From NCBI GenBank assembly GCA_965262485.1, contig OZ253540.1, forward strand, positions 744,001-808,000: a stretch of DNA of 64,000 bases, in the 5' to 3' direction. This DNA comes from Bin87 sp965262485 (lineage in GTDB: Bacteria; Chloroflexota; Dehalococcoidia; Lucifugimonadales; UBA3495). How positions within the stretch are numbered: position 1 is the stretch's first letter; each line of letters starts with the position of its first letter. A program made the translations under genes and the position numbers. The notes beneath the pieces were generated by a model. The model searched no databases, was not told where the DNA came from, and saw only the letters and a program-made list of their open reading frames with translations. Below, piece by piece: positions 16,826-25,498 of this stretch.

Positions 16826-16963
16826 ATGCCCAAACGTACTTATCAGCCCAAAAAACGACGCCGCGCCCGCGTGCACGGCTTCCGTTCCCGTTCCCGTACG
16901 TCCGACGGTCGGGCGCTTTTGAGCCGCCGCCGTTTCAAGGGCCGGCATCGACTGGCCGTCTAG
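16826..16963 (+). CDS. rpmH: 50S ribosomal protein L34
   Basis: A 45-residue very basic protein starting MPKRTYQPKKRRRARVHGFR and ending LLSRRRFKGRHRLAV, matching the whole L34 family. GGAG lies 8 nt before the ATG. It heads the conserved rpmH-rnpA-yidD-yidC-jag order. In most bacteria dnaA and oriC lie just upstream in the opposite direction, but here that side holds a tRNA-like gene and a transposase remnant. Confidence 0.97.
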   Translation: MPKRTYQPKKRRRARVHGFRSRSRTSDGRALLSRRRFKGRHRLAV

Positions 16964-17007
16964 CGTTCCCGCTTTCCTGCCTGTTTAGCACCGTTCTCGG
17001 TTGACGC

Positions 17008-17403
17008 ATGCAAAGACGTTCCCGGCTTACCAGCGGGTCCCGGATTTCGGAGATTCACCAGAATGGACGCAGTGCAGCCAATAAGCTGTTGGTTTTCCGC
17101 GTGCTCCCGAACGGCTCTGATCAGAGTCGGTTTTGCTTTGTAGCCGGCAAACGGGTGGGGAATGCGGTTGTGAGGAATAAAATCAAGCGTCGTTTGCGAG
17201 AAGTGGTTCGCAATACGCCGACGCGTCCCGGATGGGACACCGTGATTATTGCCCGTCGCGGCGCAGAAGAAGCCGGGTTTAACGGTTTGGAAAGGGCGGT
17301 GCATAATCTGATGCGTCGCACCAAAATTGCGGAACCCCTCCCGCCGCGCGAGGATAACGCCGTGAATCGCCCGCCCGATACCGTGGTGGGGTTGGCCCGG
17401 TGA
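17008..17403 (+). CDS. rnpA: Ribonuclease P protein component
   Basis: A 131-residue basic protein that binds RNase P RNA and aids 5' processing of tRNA precursors. The RNR signature region reads NAVVRNKIKRRLREVVR (near residue 52), followed by DTVIIARRGA. A C-terminal tail of about 25 residues after the fold (EPLPPREDNAVNRPPDTV) is longer than usual. The ATG at 17008 begins MQRRSRLTSG, the family opening. The stop overlaps the yidD GTG start (GTGA at 17400-17403). Confidence 0.95.
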   Translation: MQRRSRLTSGSRISEIHQNGRSAANKLLVFRVLPNGSDQSRFCFVAGKRVGNAVVRNKIKRRLREVVRNTPTRPGWDTVIIARRGAEEAGFNGLERAVHNLMRRTKIAEPLPPREDNAVNRPPDTVVGLAR

Positions 17404-17609
17404 GCGCGGCCGCAATCGCCGTGATCCGCTTGTATCAACAGGCGGTGTCTCCCTATTTACCGTCGGTGTGCCGGTTTGAACCGTCCTGCTCCCGCTATGC
17501 CGCGGAAGCCATCGCGACTCATGGGTTGTTGAAAGGCGGGTTGATTGGTCTGAAACGAATGCTGCGTTGTCGCCCTCGCGGTGGCAGCGGATACGACCCG
17601 GTGGTGTAG
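17400..17609 (+). CDS. yidD: Membrane protein insertion efficiency factor YidD
   Basis: A 69-residue protein with the diagnostic LYQQAVSPYLPSVCRFEPSCSRYAAEAI segment split around two cysteines, then GLKRMLRCRPRGGSGYDPV. It is membrane-associated through an amphipathic N-terminal helix and aids YidC-dependent insertion. The start is GTG, coupled to rnpA by a 4-base overlap. Confidence 0.95.
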   Translation: MSAAAIAVIRLYQQAVSPYLPSVCRFEPSCSRYAAEAIATHGLLKGGLIGLKRMLRCRPRGGSGYDPVV

Positions 17610-17617
17610 CCGAACCA

Positions 17618-18895
17618 ATGTTGAAAAACTTCCTGCCCTTCCGCAAACACCGGGCCCACAGAGTCGATTTCGATTATCCAAAAGCGACATTGGCATTTGG
17701 CCGGTACCGCCGTGGTCTCAGGTTTCCCATTCTGTTGACGCTCGCGCTGGCGATGCTTTTGTTAACCGGCGCGGCGGGCTGTACCCCCAACCTGGGCGCG
17801 TCGACGCACGGTTGGGGAGCTATTGCGGCGGACGTTGGGGTGGTGTACGCAACCACGCTATCCGGCCAGGTATTCGCTTTGGACGATTTCGGCTCAGACG
17901 GGGTTAGCGTACGGTGGTTATCGACCGTTGGCGGAGAAGAAGGGTTTGGCGGGGCGTATGGCCCGCCTGCGATTGGCCGTTACTTGTACGTGTCCGCCAT
18001 TGACGGGCACATTTACGCCTTAAACCCTCCCGCGACGGCCGGCGCAGTGGAAACGGCATGGCGCAACCCGCCCGTGGTTTCGGACGATGATGCGGCGCCG
18101 CTGGTCGGCAGTGCGGGCTTGGACGAAGCGGGAGGGATAGTAGCGGTTGGGTCTGAAGACGGGGGACTTTACGCCTTTGATGCGATTACCGGCGCAGCGC
18201 TCCCCTGGTCGCCTTACCGAACCGAACGCGAAATCTGGTCAACGCCGGTTCTCCACAACGGGGTCGTCTATTTTGGATCCCAAAACGGAACGGTTTACGC
18301 GGTGAGCCTGGCGACCGGCGAGTTGCAATGGCAGTATGAAACCGGTGGGGCAGTGGTGGCGAAACCCCTGGTCCACGGGAATTTGTTGATCGTGGGCTCG
18401 TTCGACCGTCAGTTGTATGCGCTCAGTCTGCAGAGCGGGGCGCTGGCATGGCAGTTTGAGGCCGGCAATTGGTGGTGGGCGACCCCGGTTGCCTCGGAGC
18501 GCGTGATATGGGCGCCCGCCATGGACGGCAAAGTGTATGCCCTGGACCTGAACGGTCAGTTGCTGTGGGAGCATGACATGGGTTCTGCGGTAGTTGCGAG
18601 TCCGGTTTTACTGGAGCGCGGTTTGGTGGTGGCGTCGGTGGACGGCAATCTGTCGGTACTGCGAGCGTCCGGGACCGATCATGGCCCATCGCGGGAGATT
18701 GCATCGCTAACGGTGGGTGACGCAAAGATCAAAGCGCCGTTGGCAGTCGTGCAAAATGCGGTTGGGCTATCGTCGACGCCAGCGGATTCGGTGTATATCG
18801 GGTCAGACGATGGCACCGTCCGTCGGGTTCAGGTGGTGTCCGGCATAAATATACTGTGGTGCTTCGACACTACCGAACAGGCCCGATGCAACTAG
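17618..18895 (+). CDS. PQQ-like beta-propeller lipoprotein in the yidC operon
   Basis: A 425-residue protein with a charged N-terminus, one hydrophobic segment LLTLALAMLLLTGAAGC ending in a cysteine (possible lipobox AAGC), then six to seven blades with repeats such as VYFGSQNGTVYAVSLATGEL and LLIVGSFDRQLYALSLQSGAL. Such propellers bind proteins or redox cofactors; BamB of the outer-membrane assembly machine is a well-known case, but no PQQ-ligand claim is made. Its place between yidD and yidC suggests a role in folding or checking exported proteins. The TAG stop forms part of a family A repeat boundary. Confidence 0.8.
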   Translation: MLKNFLPFRKHRAHRVDFDYPKATLAFGRYRRGLRFPILLTLALAMLLLTGAAGCTPNLGASTHGWGAIAADVGVVYATTLSGQVFALDDFGSDGVSVRWLSTVGGEEGFGGAYGPPAIGRYLYVSAIDGHIYALNPPATAGAVETAWRNPPVVSDDDAAPLVGSAGLDEAGGIVAVGSEDGGLYAFDAITGAALPWSPYRTEREIWSTPVLHNGVVYFGSQNGTVYAVSLATGELQWQYETGGAVVAKPLVHGNLLIVGSFDRQLYALSLQSGALAWQFEAGNWWWATPVASERVIWAPAMDGKVYALDLNGQLLWEHDMGSAVVASPVLLERGLVVASVDGNLSVLRASGTDHGPSREIASLTVGDAKIKAPLAVVQNAVGLSSTPADSVYIGSDDGTVRRVQVVSGINILWCFDTTEQARCN

Positions 18896-19072
18896 TCAGT
18901 GTTGACATTTTGAAATTCATTCCGTCATTCCGGCGAAAGCCGGAATCCATAGGTCGTAAGGTTAACAAATCGAAAACGTTATTAACGAATTCGGTCATTG
19001 GATTCCCGCCCCGTATCAAGTACGGGGTGACGTTCTTTCGCGGGAATGACGAGAAATGTCAACACAACCTAG
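18892..19072. repeat. Family A palindromic repeat element, copy 2 (MITE-like)
   Basis: Bounded on both sides by CTAG (18892-18895 and 19069-19072), which fits a 4-bp target duplication. Ends GTGTTGACATTT (18899-18910) and AAATGTCAACAC (19054-19065) are exact inverted repeats. The interior shows GTCATTCCGGCGAAAGCCGG, then CCCCGTATCAAGTACGGGG and GCGGGAATGAC. The left CTAG contains the stop codon of the propeller gene. It separates that gene from yidC. Confidence 0.83.
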
Positions 19073-19141
19073 TCCAATGATTGAAAATACATCAGAACAC
19101 AGCTATGGCGTTCGGGCGATAGTCGCACAGAGCAGGTAATA

Positions 19142-20071
19142 GTGGAATTTCTGTCCATATTCGGATTGCTTTGGAACGAAGTAATCATTCGCCCAATGCT
19201 CAATACCCTCATGGTGTTGTACGTTGTTTGCTTTTCCCAAATGGGAATTGCCATCATCGTGTTTACGGTGATGGTGCGAGTCCTGACGATCCCGCTCACG
19301 GTGCGACAGTTGCGGCAGATGCGGTCGATGACGGGGTTGCAACCGAGGGTTCGGGAGATACAGCAACGTTACGCCGGCGACCGGTCGCGGATTTCCCAGG
19401 AGACCATGAGGTTGTACCGGGAAACCGGGGTGAGCCCCATCGGTTGTTTGGGGCCGCTGATCATACAGATGCCCATATTGATCGGGTTGTTCCGCGTGCT
19501 GATACAAACGTTGTTCAACAACCCGGAAGACCTGGTTAATTTGTCAGGCAAGCTGTACTCGTGGATTACGTTCGTGCCCATTCACGCCGCGGCTCCGGTA
19601 AACAGCCATTTCCTTTGGCTGGACTTGAGTTTGCCGGACCCTTCGCCGGTGGTGATGCCGATTTTGGTTGCGGTATCAACCTGGGTACAGCAAAAGATGA
19701 CGCAGATGCCCTCGCCGGATCCGCGTCAGCAGTCCAGCCAAACGATGATGTTGTGGATGATGCCCATATTTCTGGGGGCGTTCTCGTTGGGATGGCCCAG
19801 CGGATTGCCGTTGTACTGGGTAGTATCCAATCTCATCGGAATAGGAATCCAGTACTTTATCACGGGCTGGGGGCCGCTATTCCCGTTATTCCCGCGCCGG
19901 TCCTCGGAGCCGGCAGACGCCGGTCCCGCTGAGGCGGCGCCCGACCCACAGGAGAATGTAGCCGATGGATCAAGTAGTGCAAACCGGTCGGACCGTAGAA
20001 GAGGCCGTAGGCCTGGCACTCGCAGCGCTCGACGCAGACCACAGCGAGGTAGAGGTCGAAATACTAAGTAG
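19142..20071 (+). CDS. yidC: Membrane protein insertase YidC/Oxa1 family
   Basis: A 309-residue insertase that places proteins in the cytoplasmic membrane alone or with SecYEG. It is the short Gram-positive-like form without the large periplasmic domain. The helical core includes FTVMVRVLTIPLTVRQLRQM (with the conserved Arg), the cytosolic coiled hairpin EIQQRYAGDRSRISQETMRL, and ETGVSPIGCLGPLIIQMPI. The C-terminus is strongly basic (RRRGRRPGTRSARRRPQRGR), as expected for ribosome contact. The start is GTG at 19142. The tail overlaps the jag gene by 107 bp in a different frame. Confidence 0.94.
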   Translation: MEFLSIFGLLWNEVIIRPMLNTLMVLYVVCFSQMGIAIIVFTVMVRVLTIPLTVRQLRQMRSMTGLQPRVREIQQRYAGDRSRISQETMRLYRETGVSPIGCLGPLIIQMPILIGLFRVLIQTLFNNPEDLVNLSGKLYSWITFVPIHAAAPVNSHFLWLDLSLPDPSPVVMPILVAVSTWVQQKMTQMPSPDPRQQSSQTMMLWMMPIFLGAFSLGWPSGLPLYWVVSNLIGIGIQYFITGWGPLFPLFPRRSSEPADAGPAEAAPDPQENVADGSSSANRSDRRRGRRPGTRSARRRPQRGRGRNTK

Positions 20072-20699
20072 GGGACGTCAGGGATTTCTGGGCATAGGCG
20101 GTGAACCGGCAGAAGTCCGCGTAACGCTCCTGGTTACAGATACGGGCCCCGAAGGTGACGATGAGGTGGAGGCTGAATCGGAACCCGACGGAGAAGCCCC
20201 GGATTCCGGCCGGGCGGCAACTGCTCCGGCGGCGGATACGCCCGCCGGACTGGCCGTGCAATCCGTGGAGCGAATTCTGGATATGGTGGGAGCCGACGTG
20301 GACGTTACGCTGCGGGCAGAACACGATGACGCGGCCGGGGGGCCTGTAGTTGACATCAACGGCCCGGATTCCGGGTTGCTCATCGGGCGGAGAGGCAACA
20401 CCCTGCAGTCTTTGCAGTTTATCGTCCAGAGCATCGTTCGTCAGCAGTTGAACCAGGACGTTCGAGTGTCGCTGGACGTGGAGCAATACCGGCAGCGACG
20501 GGAAGATTCCCTGAGGGAAATGGCCGACCGGGTGGCGGCCCGTGTCGCCCAAACCGGCCGCAGCATCACGCTGGAGCCCATGATACCTTCGGATCGCCGT
20601 ATAATCCACATGTATCTGGACGAACGCAGCGGCATACGCACTGAAAGCGTTGGCTACGGTGAAAGCCGCAAAGTGCAAATCATCCCGGAGCGGGATTAG
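19965..20699 (+). CDS. jag: Jag (SpoIIIJ-associated) RNA-binding protein
   Basis: A 244-residue protein with the Jag_N domain (VVQTGRTVEEAVGLALAALD then SRGRQGFLGIGG), a linker of acidic/Ala/Pro residues (about 65-90), a KH domain with GPDSGLLIGRRGNTLQSLQ, and an R3H domain around RREDSLREMADRVA and SDRRIIHMYL. This cytosolic protein (KhpB/EloR in other species) works with YidC neighbours and controls cell elongation. The ATG has GGAG upstream and lies inside the yidC 3' end. Confidence 0.94.
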   Translation: MDQVVQTGRTVEEAVGLALAALDADHSEVEVEILSRGRQGFLGIGGEPAEVRVTLLVTDTGPEGDDEVEAESEPDGEAPDSGRAATAPAADTPAGLAVQSVERILDMVGADVDVTLRAEHDDAAGGPVVDINGPDSGLLIGRRGNTLQSLQFIVQSIVRQQLNQDVRVSLDVEQYRQRREDSLREMADRVAARVAQTGRSITLEPMIPSDRRIIHMYLDERSGIRTESVGYGESRKVQIIPERD

Positions 20700-20751
20700 T
20701 TGGTGGCTTCGACAGGGTAGATAGAGTTTCCGGGAAATCGCAAATTGCATT

Positions 20752-20779
20752 TTGGTTTTCGTCTCCCGGGGACTACAAT
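20752..20779 (+). promoter_or_regulatory. Candidate promoter of purF
   Basis: TTGGTT (20752-20757), a 16-nt spacer and TACAAT (20774-20779) precede the purF start by about 60 nt. The -35 match is weak. The rest of the jag-purF gap (20700-20838) shows no purine riboswitch or other element. Confidence 0.4.
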
Positions 20780-20838
20780 GGTATCCAAATCGACGTGGAA
20801 GCGTTGACCCAAATCGGGACGCAAAATAGAATGCAGCT

Positions 20839-22287
20839 ATGAGCTTCTGGTTTTCCGGCGCCGGAAATGCGCGACCCTTCGACCACCCTCGGGAAGAGTG
20901 TGGCGTTGTGGGAGTGTATTCGCCCGGCGGCCATTCGGCTCCGACCACGGCGATAGGACTTTTCGCGCTGCAGCACCGAGGCCAGGAGTCGGCCGGGGTT
21001 GCCGTTTCAGACGGTGGCTTACTGCGGGTACACACCGGGATGGGCCTGGTGTCCGAAGCCTTCTCCGACATAGACCTGGACGATATGCCCGGCGAATTCA
21101 GCATCGGGCACACGCGCTATTCGACCACGGGCTCGAGCGCCGCCTGCAACGCGCAACCCCTGAAGGTGGATGGGTTGAATGGTCCGCTGGTGGTGGCCCA
21201 CAACGGGAACATCATCAATGCCGTTCAATTGCGCGAACAGGTAGAGAATCGCTGGGGTTGCGAGTTTTCAACTACCACTGACACGGAAGTGGTGGCGCAC
21301 CTGTTGGCCAACGCCCCGGGCGCGACGTGGGCGGAGCGTCTGTTTTACGGTATGCGCATCATGCAGGGCGCATTCTCACTGTCCATTCTGACGCCGGACT
21401 CGCTGATCGCGGCCCGCGATCCACTGGGCATTCGGCCGTTGTGTCTTGGCCGTCTCGGAGACGGTTGGGTGGTGGCCTCAGAAACGTGCGCTCTGGATCA
21501 CATGCAGGCCGAATTGGTCCGCGAACTGGAACCCGGCGAGGTTCTGGTTGTTGATCATAGTGGGATCATGTCCGAGGTTTTCAGTGGATCCGCCCGCCGC
21601 GGTCGCGCGCTGTGCGTTTTCGAGTGGATTTACTTCGCTCGCCCGGACAGCGTCATGGACGGCCAATTGATGCACAGCGCCCGTGAAGAGATGGGAGTGC
21701 GGCTGGCGCAAGAACATCCTGCGGACGCCGATCTGGTGATCGGGATTCCGGATTCATCTACGTCCGCGGCGGTGGGATATTCCCGTGAGTCTGGCATACC
21801 ATTTGCCAATGGGCTGGTGCGTAACCGCTACGTGGGTCGCACGTTCATCGAGCCCGAGCAAGAGCGGCGTGACCGGGGAGTCCGTCAAAAGTTCAACCCA
21901 ATGCCGTCCATATTGCGCGGCAAACGGCTGGTGGTGGTTGACGATAGCATCGTGAGGGGCACGACGACGCCGCACGTGGTTGAGCTGCTGCGCCGGGCCG
22001 GCGCCAGCGAGGTGCATTTGCGGGTTTGTGCGCCCCCGATCAGACACCCCTGCTATTTGGGCGTGGATATGGCGACCCGGGATGAGCTGATCGCGGCCAA
22101 ACACAGCATCGACGAGATTCGCCAAATCACCGGCGCCGACAGTCTGGGGTATTTGAGCGTCGACGGTTTGATCGGTCTGGTGCGAGGTAAACAGGGGGGG
22201 TTCTGCGACGCCTGCTTCACGGGGAACTATCCGGTTCCGGTGCAACTGGATCTGGGTAAAATGTCGCTGGAACGCACCGGTTCCTGA
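20839..22287 (+). CDS. purF: Amidophosphoribosyltransferase
   Basis: A 482-residue enzyme that catalyses the first step of purine synthesis, PRPP plus glutamine to phosphoribosylamine. An N-terminal propeptide of about 20 residues precedes the catalytic Cys21 (EECGVVGVYSPGG). The PRPP-binding loop is VVVDDSIVRGTTTP. Cysteines in RIRHPCYLG-like context (APPIRHPCYLGVD) and GFCDACFTGNYP indicate the iron-sulfur type with processed leader, like Bacillus PurF. It starts the plus-strand run purF-purM-purH. Confidence 0.96.
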   Translation: MSFWFSGAGNARPFDHPREECGVVGVYSPGGHSAPTTAIGLFALQHRGQESAGVAVSDGGLLRVHTGMGLVSEAFSDIDLDDMPGEFSIGHTRYSTTGSSAACNAQPLKVDGLNGPLVVAHNGNIINAVQLREQVENRWGCEFSTTTDTEVVAHLLANAPGATWAERLFYGMRIMQGAFSLSILTPDSLIAARDPLGIRPLCLGRLGDGWVVASETCALDHMQAELVRELEPGEVLVVDHSGIMSEVFSGSARRGRALCVFEWIYFARPDSVMDGQLMHSAREEMGVRLAQEHPADADLVIGIPDSSTSAAVGYSRESGIPFANGLVRNRYVGRTFIEPEQERRDRGVRQKFNPMPSILRGKRLVVVDDSIVRGTTTPHVVELLRRAGASEVHLRVCAPPIRHPCYLGVDMATRDELIAAKHSIDEIRQITGADSLGYLSVDGLIGLVRGKQGGFCDACFTGNYPVPVQLDLGKMSLERTGS

Positions 22288-22309
22288 TTCCAATGCCAGG
22301 GCCCGCAGC

Positions 22310-23332
22310 ATGACTTCATCAGGCACCTACGAGGGCGCCGGCGTGTCCCTCGACGCAATGGATGGACTGAAAGACCGAATCAAGGCGTTTGCGGCGATGA
22401 CACACGGCCCCCAGGTGCTGGAAAGCGGAGGATTCGCCGGCCTGTTCGCTTTGTCGGGTTTGGCAGAACCCGTGTTGGTGGCCAGCGCCGACGGCGTGGG
22501 GACCAAGTTGAAAATCGCGGCCCAACTCGGTCACTACGAAGGTGTGGGACAGGATCTGGTGACCCTGAACGTCAACGATATTCTCACCAAGGGCGCCCGT
22601 CCATTATTTTTCCTGGACTACGTTGCGTTCAGCGCGCTGGACGAGCATCGTCTGGAGATGCTGATGCGCGGCATCGCCTGGGGATGCCGGGAGGTTGGTT
22701 GTGCCCTGATCGGCGGCGAGACTGCCCAACTGCCGGGAGTCTACAGCGATGCAGATTTCGACCTGGCGGGTTTTGTGGTTGGCGTGGTCGAACGAAGCCG
22801 GTTGCTGGACGGCAGCGCCATCCGGCCGGGAGACAGGTTGGTTGGAATCCCCTCCAGCGGCGTACACACCAACGGATACTCCCTGGTGCGCCAGGTGTTC
22901 AATCTGGACAACGATCCTGAAGCGTTGTTCCGCAGCCCCGATGGCCTGGGCCGAAATCTTGGCGATGAGCTGATGGTGCGTCACCGGGCTTATTACCCAC
23001 TTCTGGAGCCATTCCTGGGTAGTGTCAAGGCGTTAAGCCACATTACGGGCGGTGGGCTGCCGGGTAAGTTGCCTTCCGTTCTGCCCGATAACATGGCGGC
23101 CGAACTCCAACCGGGTAGCTGGCCGGTGCCGCCGGTATTTGATGCGATCCAGCGTGCCGGAAATGTAAGCGACCATGAGATGTACCGGGTTTTCAATATG
23201 GGATTGGGCATGGTCGCCGTGTGCGACGAGACCGGGGCGGTCGAGTTGGTGCAGGGCGTTTCTGATGCGGTTGACGTTGGACGCGTGGTTGCCCGCACGG
23301 GCGACGCGCGATTGATTTTCGGTGGCGCGTAA
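22310..23332 (+). CDS. purM: Phosphoribosylformylglycinamidine cyclo-ligase (AIR synthetase)
   Basis: A 340-residue ATP-dependent enzyme that closes the imidazole ring to give AIR. Recognisable segments are YEGAGVSLDAMDGLKDRI, VLVASADGVGTKLKIA, LVTLNVNDILTKGARPLFFLDY, ALIGGETAQLPGVY and the late HITGGGLPGKLPSVLP. Full family length. It follows purF by 22 bp. Confidence 0.96.
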   Translation: MTSSGTYEGAGVSLDAMDGLKDRIKAFAAMTHGPQVLESGGFAGLFALSGLAEPVLVASADGVGTKLKIAAQLGHYEGVGQDLVTLNVNDILTKGARPLFFLDYVAFSALDEHRLEMLMRGIAWGCREVGCALIGGETAQLPGVYSDADFDLAGFVVGVVERSRLLDGSAIRPGDRLVGIPSSGVHTNGYSLVRQVFNLDNDPEALFRSPDGLGRNLGDELMVRHRAYYPLLEPFLGSVKALSHITGGGLPGKLPSVLPDNMAAELQPGSWPVPPVFDAIQRAGNVSDHEMYRVFNMGLGMVAVCDETGAVELVQGVSDAVDVGRVVARTGDARLIFGGA

Positions 23333-23450
23333 CCCATAGGACGGCGAGCATCAATCGCCGCTCCGCGCCCAATTGGGCCAGCTATCCGCTACGTGCATCG
23401 AGGCCAGGAAACTCACGCATATTCATGCAAATCGAAGGGGAAACGATACT

Positions 23451-24989
23451 GTGAAAGCCTTATTGAGCGTTTACGACAAATCCGGCATTGAAGACCTGGG
23501 CCGGCGATTGACCAAAGCCGGCGTCGAGTTGATCAGCACTGGCGGCACGCATCGCAGCCTGACGGACGCCGGCGTACCGGTAAAGCAGGTTTCAGACGTA
23601 ACCGGGTCGCCCGAAATTCTGGACGGCCGCGTCAAAACGCTGCATCCCACAATACACGGGGGATTGCTGGCCCGCCGCGGTTCGCCCGACCACATGGCAG
23701 AATTGGAACATCACGGAATAGACGCCATCGACCTGGTTGTCGTGAACCTGTATCCATTCGTTGAAACCATCAGCCAGCCTGGCGTTACACTGGACGACGC
23801 GCTGGAGAATATCGATATCGGCGGGCCCACCATGCTGAGGGCGGCAGCCAAGAACTATCCGGACGTGGCGGTGGTGGTAGACCCGGCGGACTACGAATGG
23901 GTGGCCGATGGATTGACGGCCGGCGGGCTGGATTCGGAGCAGCGCCGGTCACTGGCGGCGAAAGCTTTTCAGCACGTGGCCGCCTATGACGCCGCCGTTG
24001 CCGCCTATCTGGCGGAAGACCCGGCCGCTGAACAGGAAATGCCCAGGCAGGTGACTATCGGGCTTTCCCGCGTGTCCACCTTACGCTACGGCGAGAACCC
24101 CCACCAACGGGGAGCGCTCTATCTGCCAGTGTCCGGAGGCTCCGGTGGAATCGCCCGGGCCCAGCAGCTGCACGGTCGGGAGTTGTCGTTCAACAACTTG
24201 ATGGACGCCGACGCTGCCTGGCGCATAGTGTCGGATTACGATGATGCGTCGGTGTGCGTTATCAAGCACGCCAATCCCTGCGGCCTGGCTTCGCGGCCCG
24301 ATGTGGCGGAAGCGTATCGATTGGCGTTCGAAGGCGACCCGGTTTCCGCCTTTGGCGGCATCGTAGGATTCAATCGTCCCGTCACCGCGGCAGCGGCCCA
24401 GGCAATGGACCCGGTGTTTTACGAGGTCGTAGTGGCGCCGGCTTACGACGACGAAGCATTGGCGGCGTTGCGGCGCAAGCGCAACCTCAGAATCTTGGCG
24501 GTTGAGCCGGCCGTAGCCGGAGCCGGGGCTGCCGATTACGACGTGCGTCTGTTGAGCGGCGGAGTACTGGTGCAGACACACGACGCCATCGCTGAGGACC
24601 GAAACCAATGGGCCACCGCAACGAAAAGGGCGCCCACCGCAGCCGAGCTGGATGATCTCGCATTCGCATGGACGGCGGTGAAACACATCAAATCAAACGC
24701 GATTGCGTTCGTGAAGGACAAAACCCTGGTCGGTATGGGCGCCGGCCAACCGAACCGGGTGGTCAGCGTGCATCTTTCCCAGCGGGCCGCCGGAGACAAA
24801 GCCGCTGGGTGCGTTTTGGCGTCCGACGCGTTTTTCCCCTTCCCCGACAATATCGAGTTGGCAGCCGAAGCGGGGATTACGGCCATCGTCCAGCCCGGCG
24901 GCTCCATCAGGGACGACGAAGTTATAGCCGCCGCCGACCAGGCCGGTATTGCGATGGTGTTCACCGGCGTGAGGCATTTCCGCCACTGA
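23451..24989 (+). CDS. purH: Bifunctional AICAR transformylase / IMP cyclohydrolase
   Basis: A 512-residue enzyme for the last two steps to IMP. The N-terminal methylglyoxal-synthase-like cyclohydrolase domain opens VKALLSVYDKSGIEDLG and has ELISTGGTHRSL and DGRVKTLHPTIHGG. The AICARFT domain has YGENPHQRGALY, the catalytic KHANPCGLA and PFPDNIELAA. The GTG at 23451 is chosen because AAGGGG lies upstream and the family begins exactly there; an upstream in-frame ATG at 23373 adds residues unlike the family. Confidence 0.95.
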   Translation: MKALLSVYDKSGIEDLGRRLTKAGVELISTGGTHRSLTDAGVPVKQVSDVTGSPEILDGRVKTLHPTIHGGLLARRGSPDHMAELEHHGIDAIDLVVVNLYPFVETISQPGVTLDDALENIDIGGPTMLRAAAKNYPDVAVVVDPADYEWVADGLTAGGLDSEQRRSLAAKAFQHVAAYDAAVAAYLAEDPAAEQEMPRQVTIGLSRVSTLRYGENPHQRGALYLPVSGGSGGIARAQQLHGRELSFNNLMDADAAWRIVSDYDDASVCVIKHANPCGLASRPDVAEAYRLAFEGDPVSAFGGIVGFNRPVTAAAAQAMDPVFYEVVVAPAYDDEALAALRRKRNLRILAVEPAVAGAGAADYDVRLLSGGVLVQTHDAIAEDRNQWATATKRAPTAAELDDLAFAWTAVKHIKSNAIAFVKDKTLVGMGAGQPNRVVSVHLSQRAAGDKAAGCVLASDAFFPFPDNIELAAEAGITAIVQPGGSIRDDEVIAAADQAGIAMVFTGVRHFRH

Positions 24990-24996
24990 CGTTGCG

Positions 24997-25494
24997 TTGG
25001 ACGCTTACCTGGACATTGAAACCACCGGGTTATCACCCGCATTTGCGCAGCCGACTGTGGTGGGTATCGCCATTGATTTCCCCGGCGACTGGTTCATCGA
25101 GCAACTGGTTGGTGATGACATCACCGTTGACGCCATTCTGCACATTCTGGAAGGTGTGACCACGGTTTATACTTTCAACGGCGCCAGTTTCGACTTGCCT
25201 TTTCTGGCCCGGCGGCCCGGCGTTGATATACGCAGCCGAGTCGAACACCACGACTTGAGGTGGACTTGCTACTACGCCGGGTTGACCGGAGGCTTGAAAG
25301 TCATCGAGCGGAAGCTGCGCATCTCCCGGAATCTGCCTGAAATCAATGGACGGGATGCCGTTGACCTCTGGCACAAGTACCGCAATGAGGGCAACCGGGA
25401 TGCTCTGGATATGCTGCTGGAATATAACCGGGCGGACGTCGAAAATCTGCATACGCTGCGGAAAATCCTGGAGCGAAATAACAACCGGAGGTAA
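24997..25494 (+). CDS. RNase H-like 3'-5' exonuclease domain protein (YprB type)
   Basis: A 165-residue single-domain protein. The DEDD motifs are visible: exo I DIETTG at residues 6-11, exo II in TFNGASFDLPFL, and exo III near YNRADVENLHTL. It resembles the RNase_H_2/YprB exonuclease domain without the usual TPR tail. Substrate unknown, single-stranded nucleic acid likely. The TTG start lies 7 bp after purH with no obvious ribosome site, so it may be translated by coupling. Confidence 0.78.
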   Translation: MDAYLDIETTGLSPAFAQPTVVGIAIDFPGDWFIEQLVGDDITVDAILHILEGVTTVYTFNGASFDLPFLARRPGVDIRSRVEHHDLRWTCYYAGLTGGLKVIERKLRISRNLPEINGRDAVDLWHKYRNEGNRDALDMLLEYNRADVENLHTLRKILERNNNRR

Positions 25495-25498
25495 CAGG

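Noticed and set aside
20700..20838. Purine riboswitch in front of purF
   Set aside because: No conserved three-way-junction core was found in this short gap.
20064..21113. A 349-codon open frame on the minus strand
   Set aside because: It is antisense to jag and purF, both of which have full family motifs.
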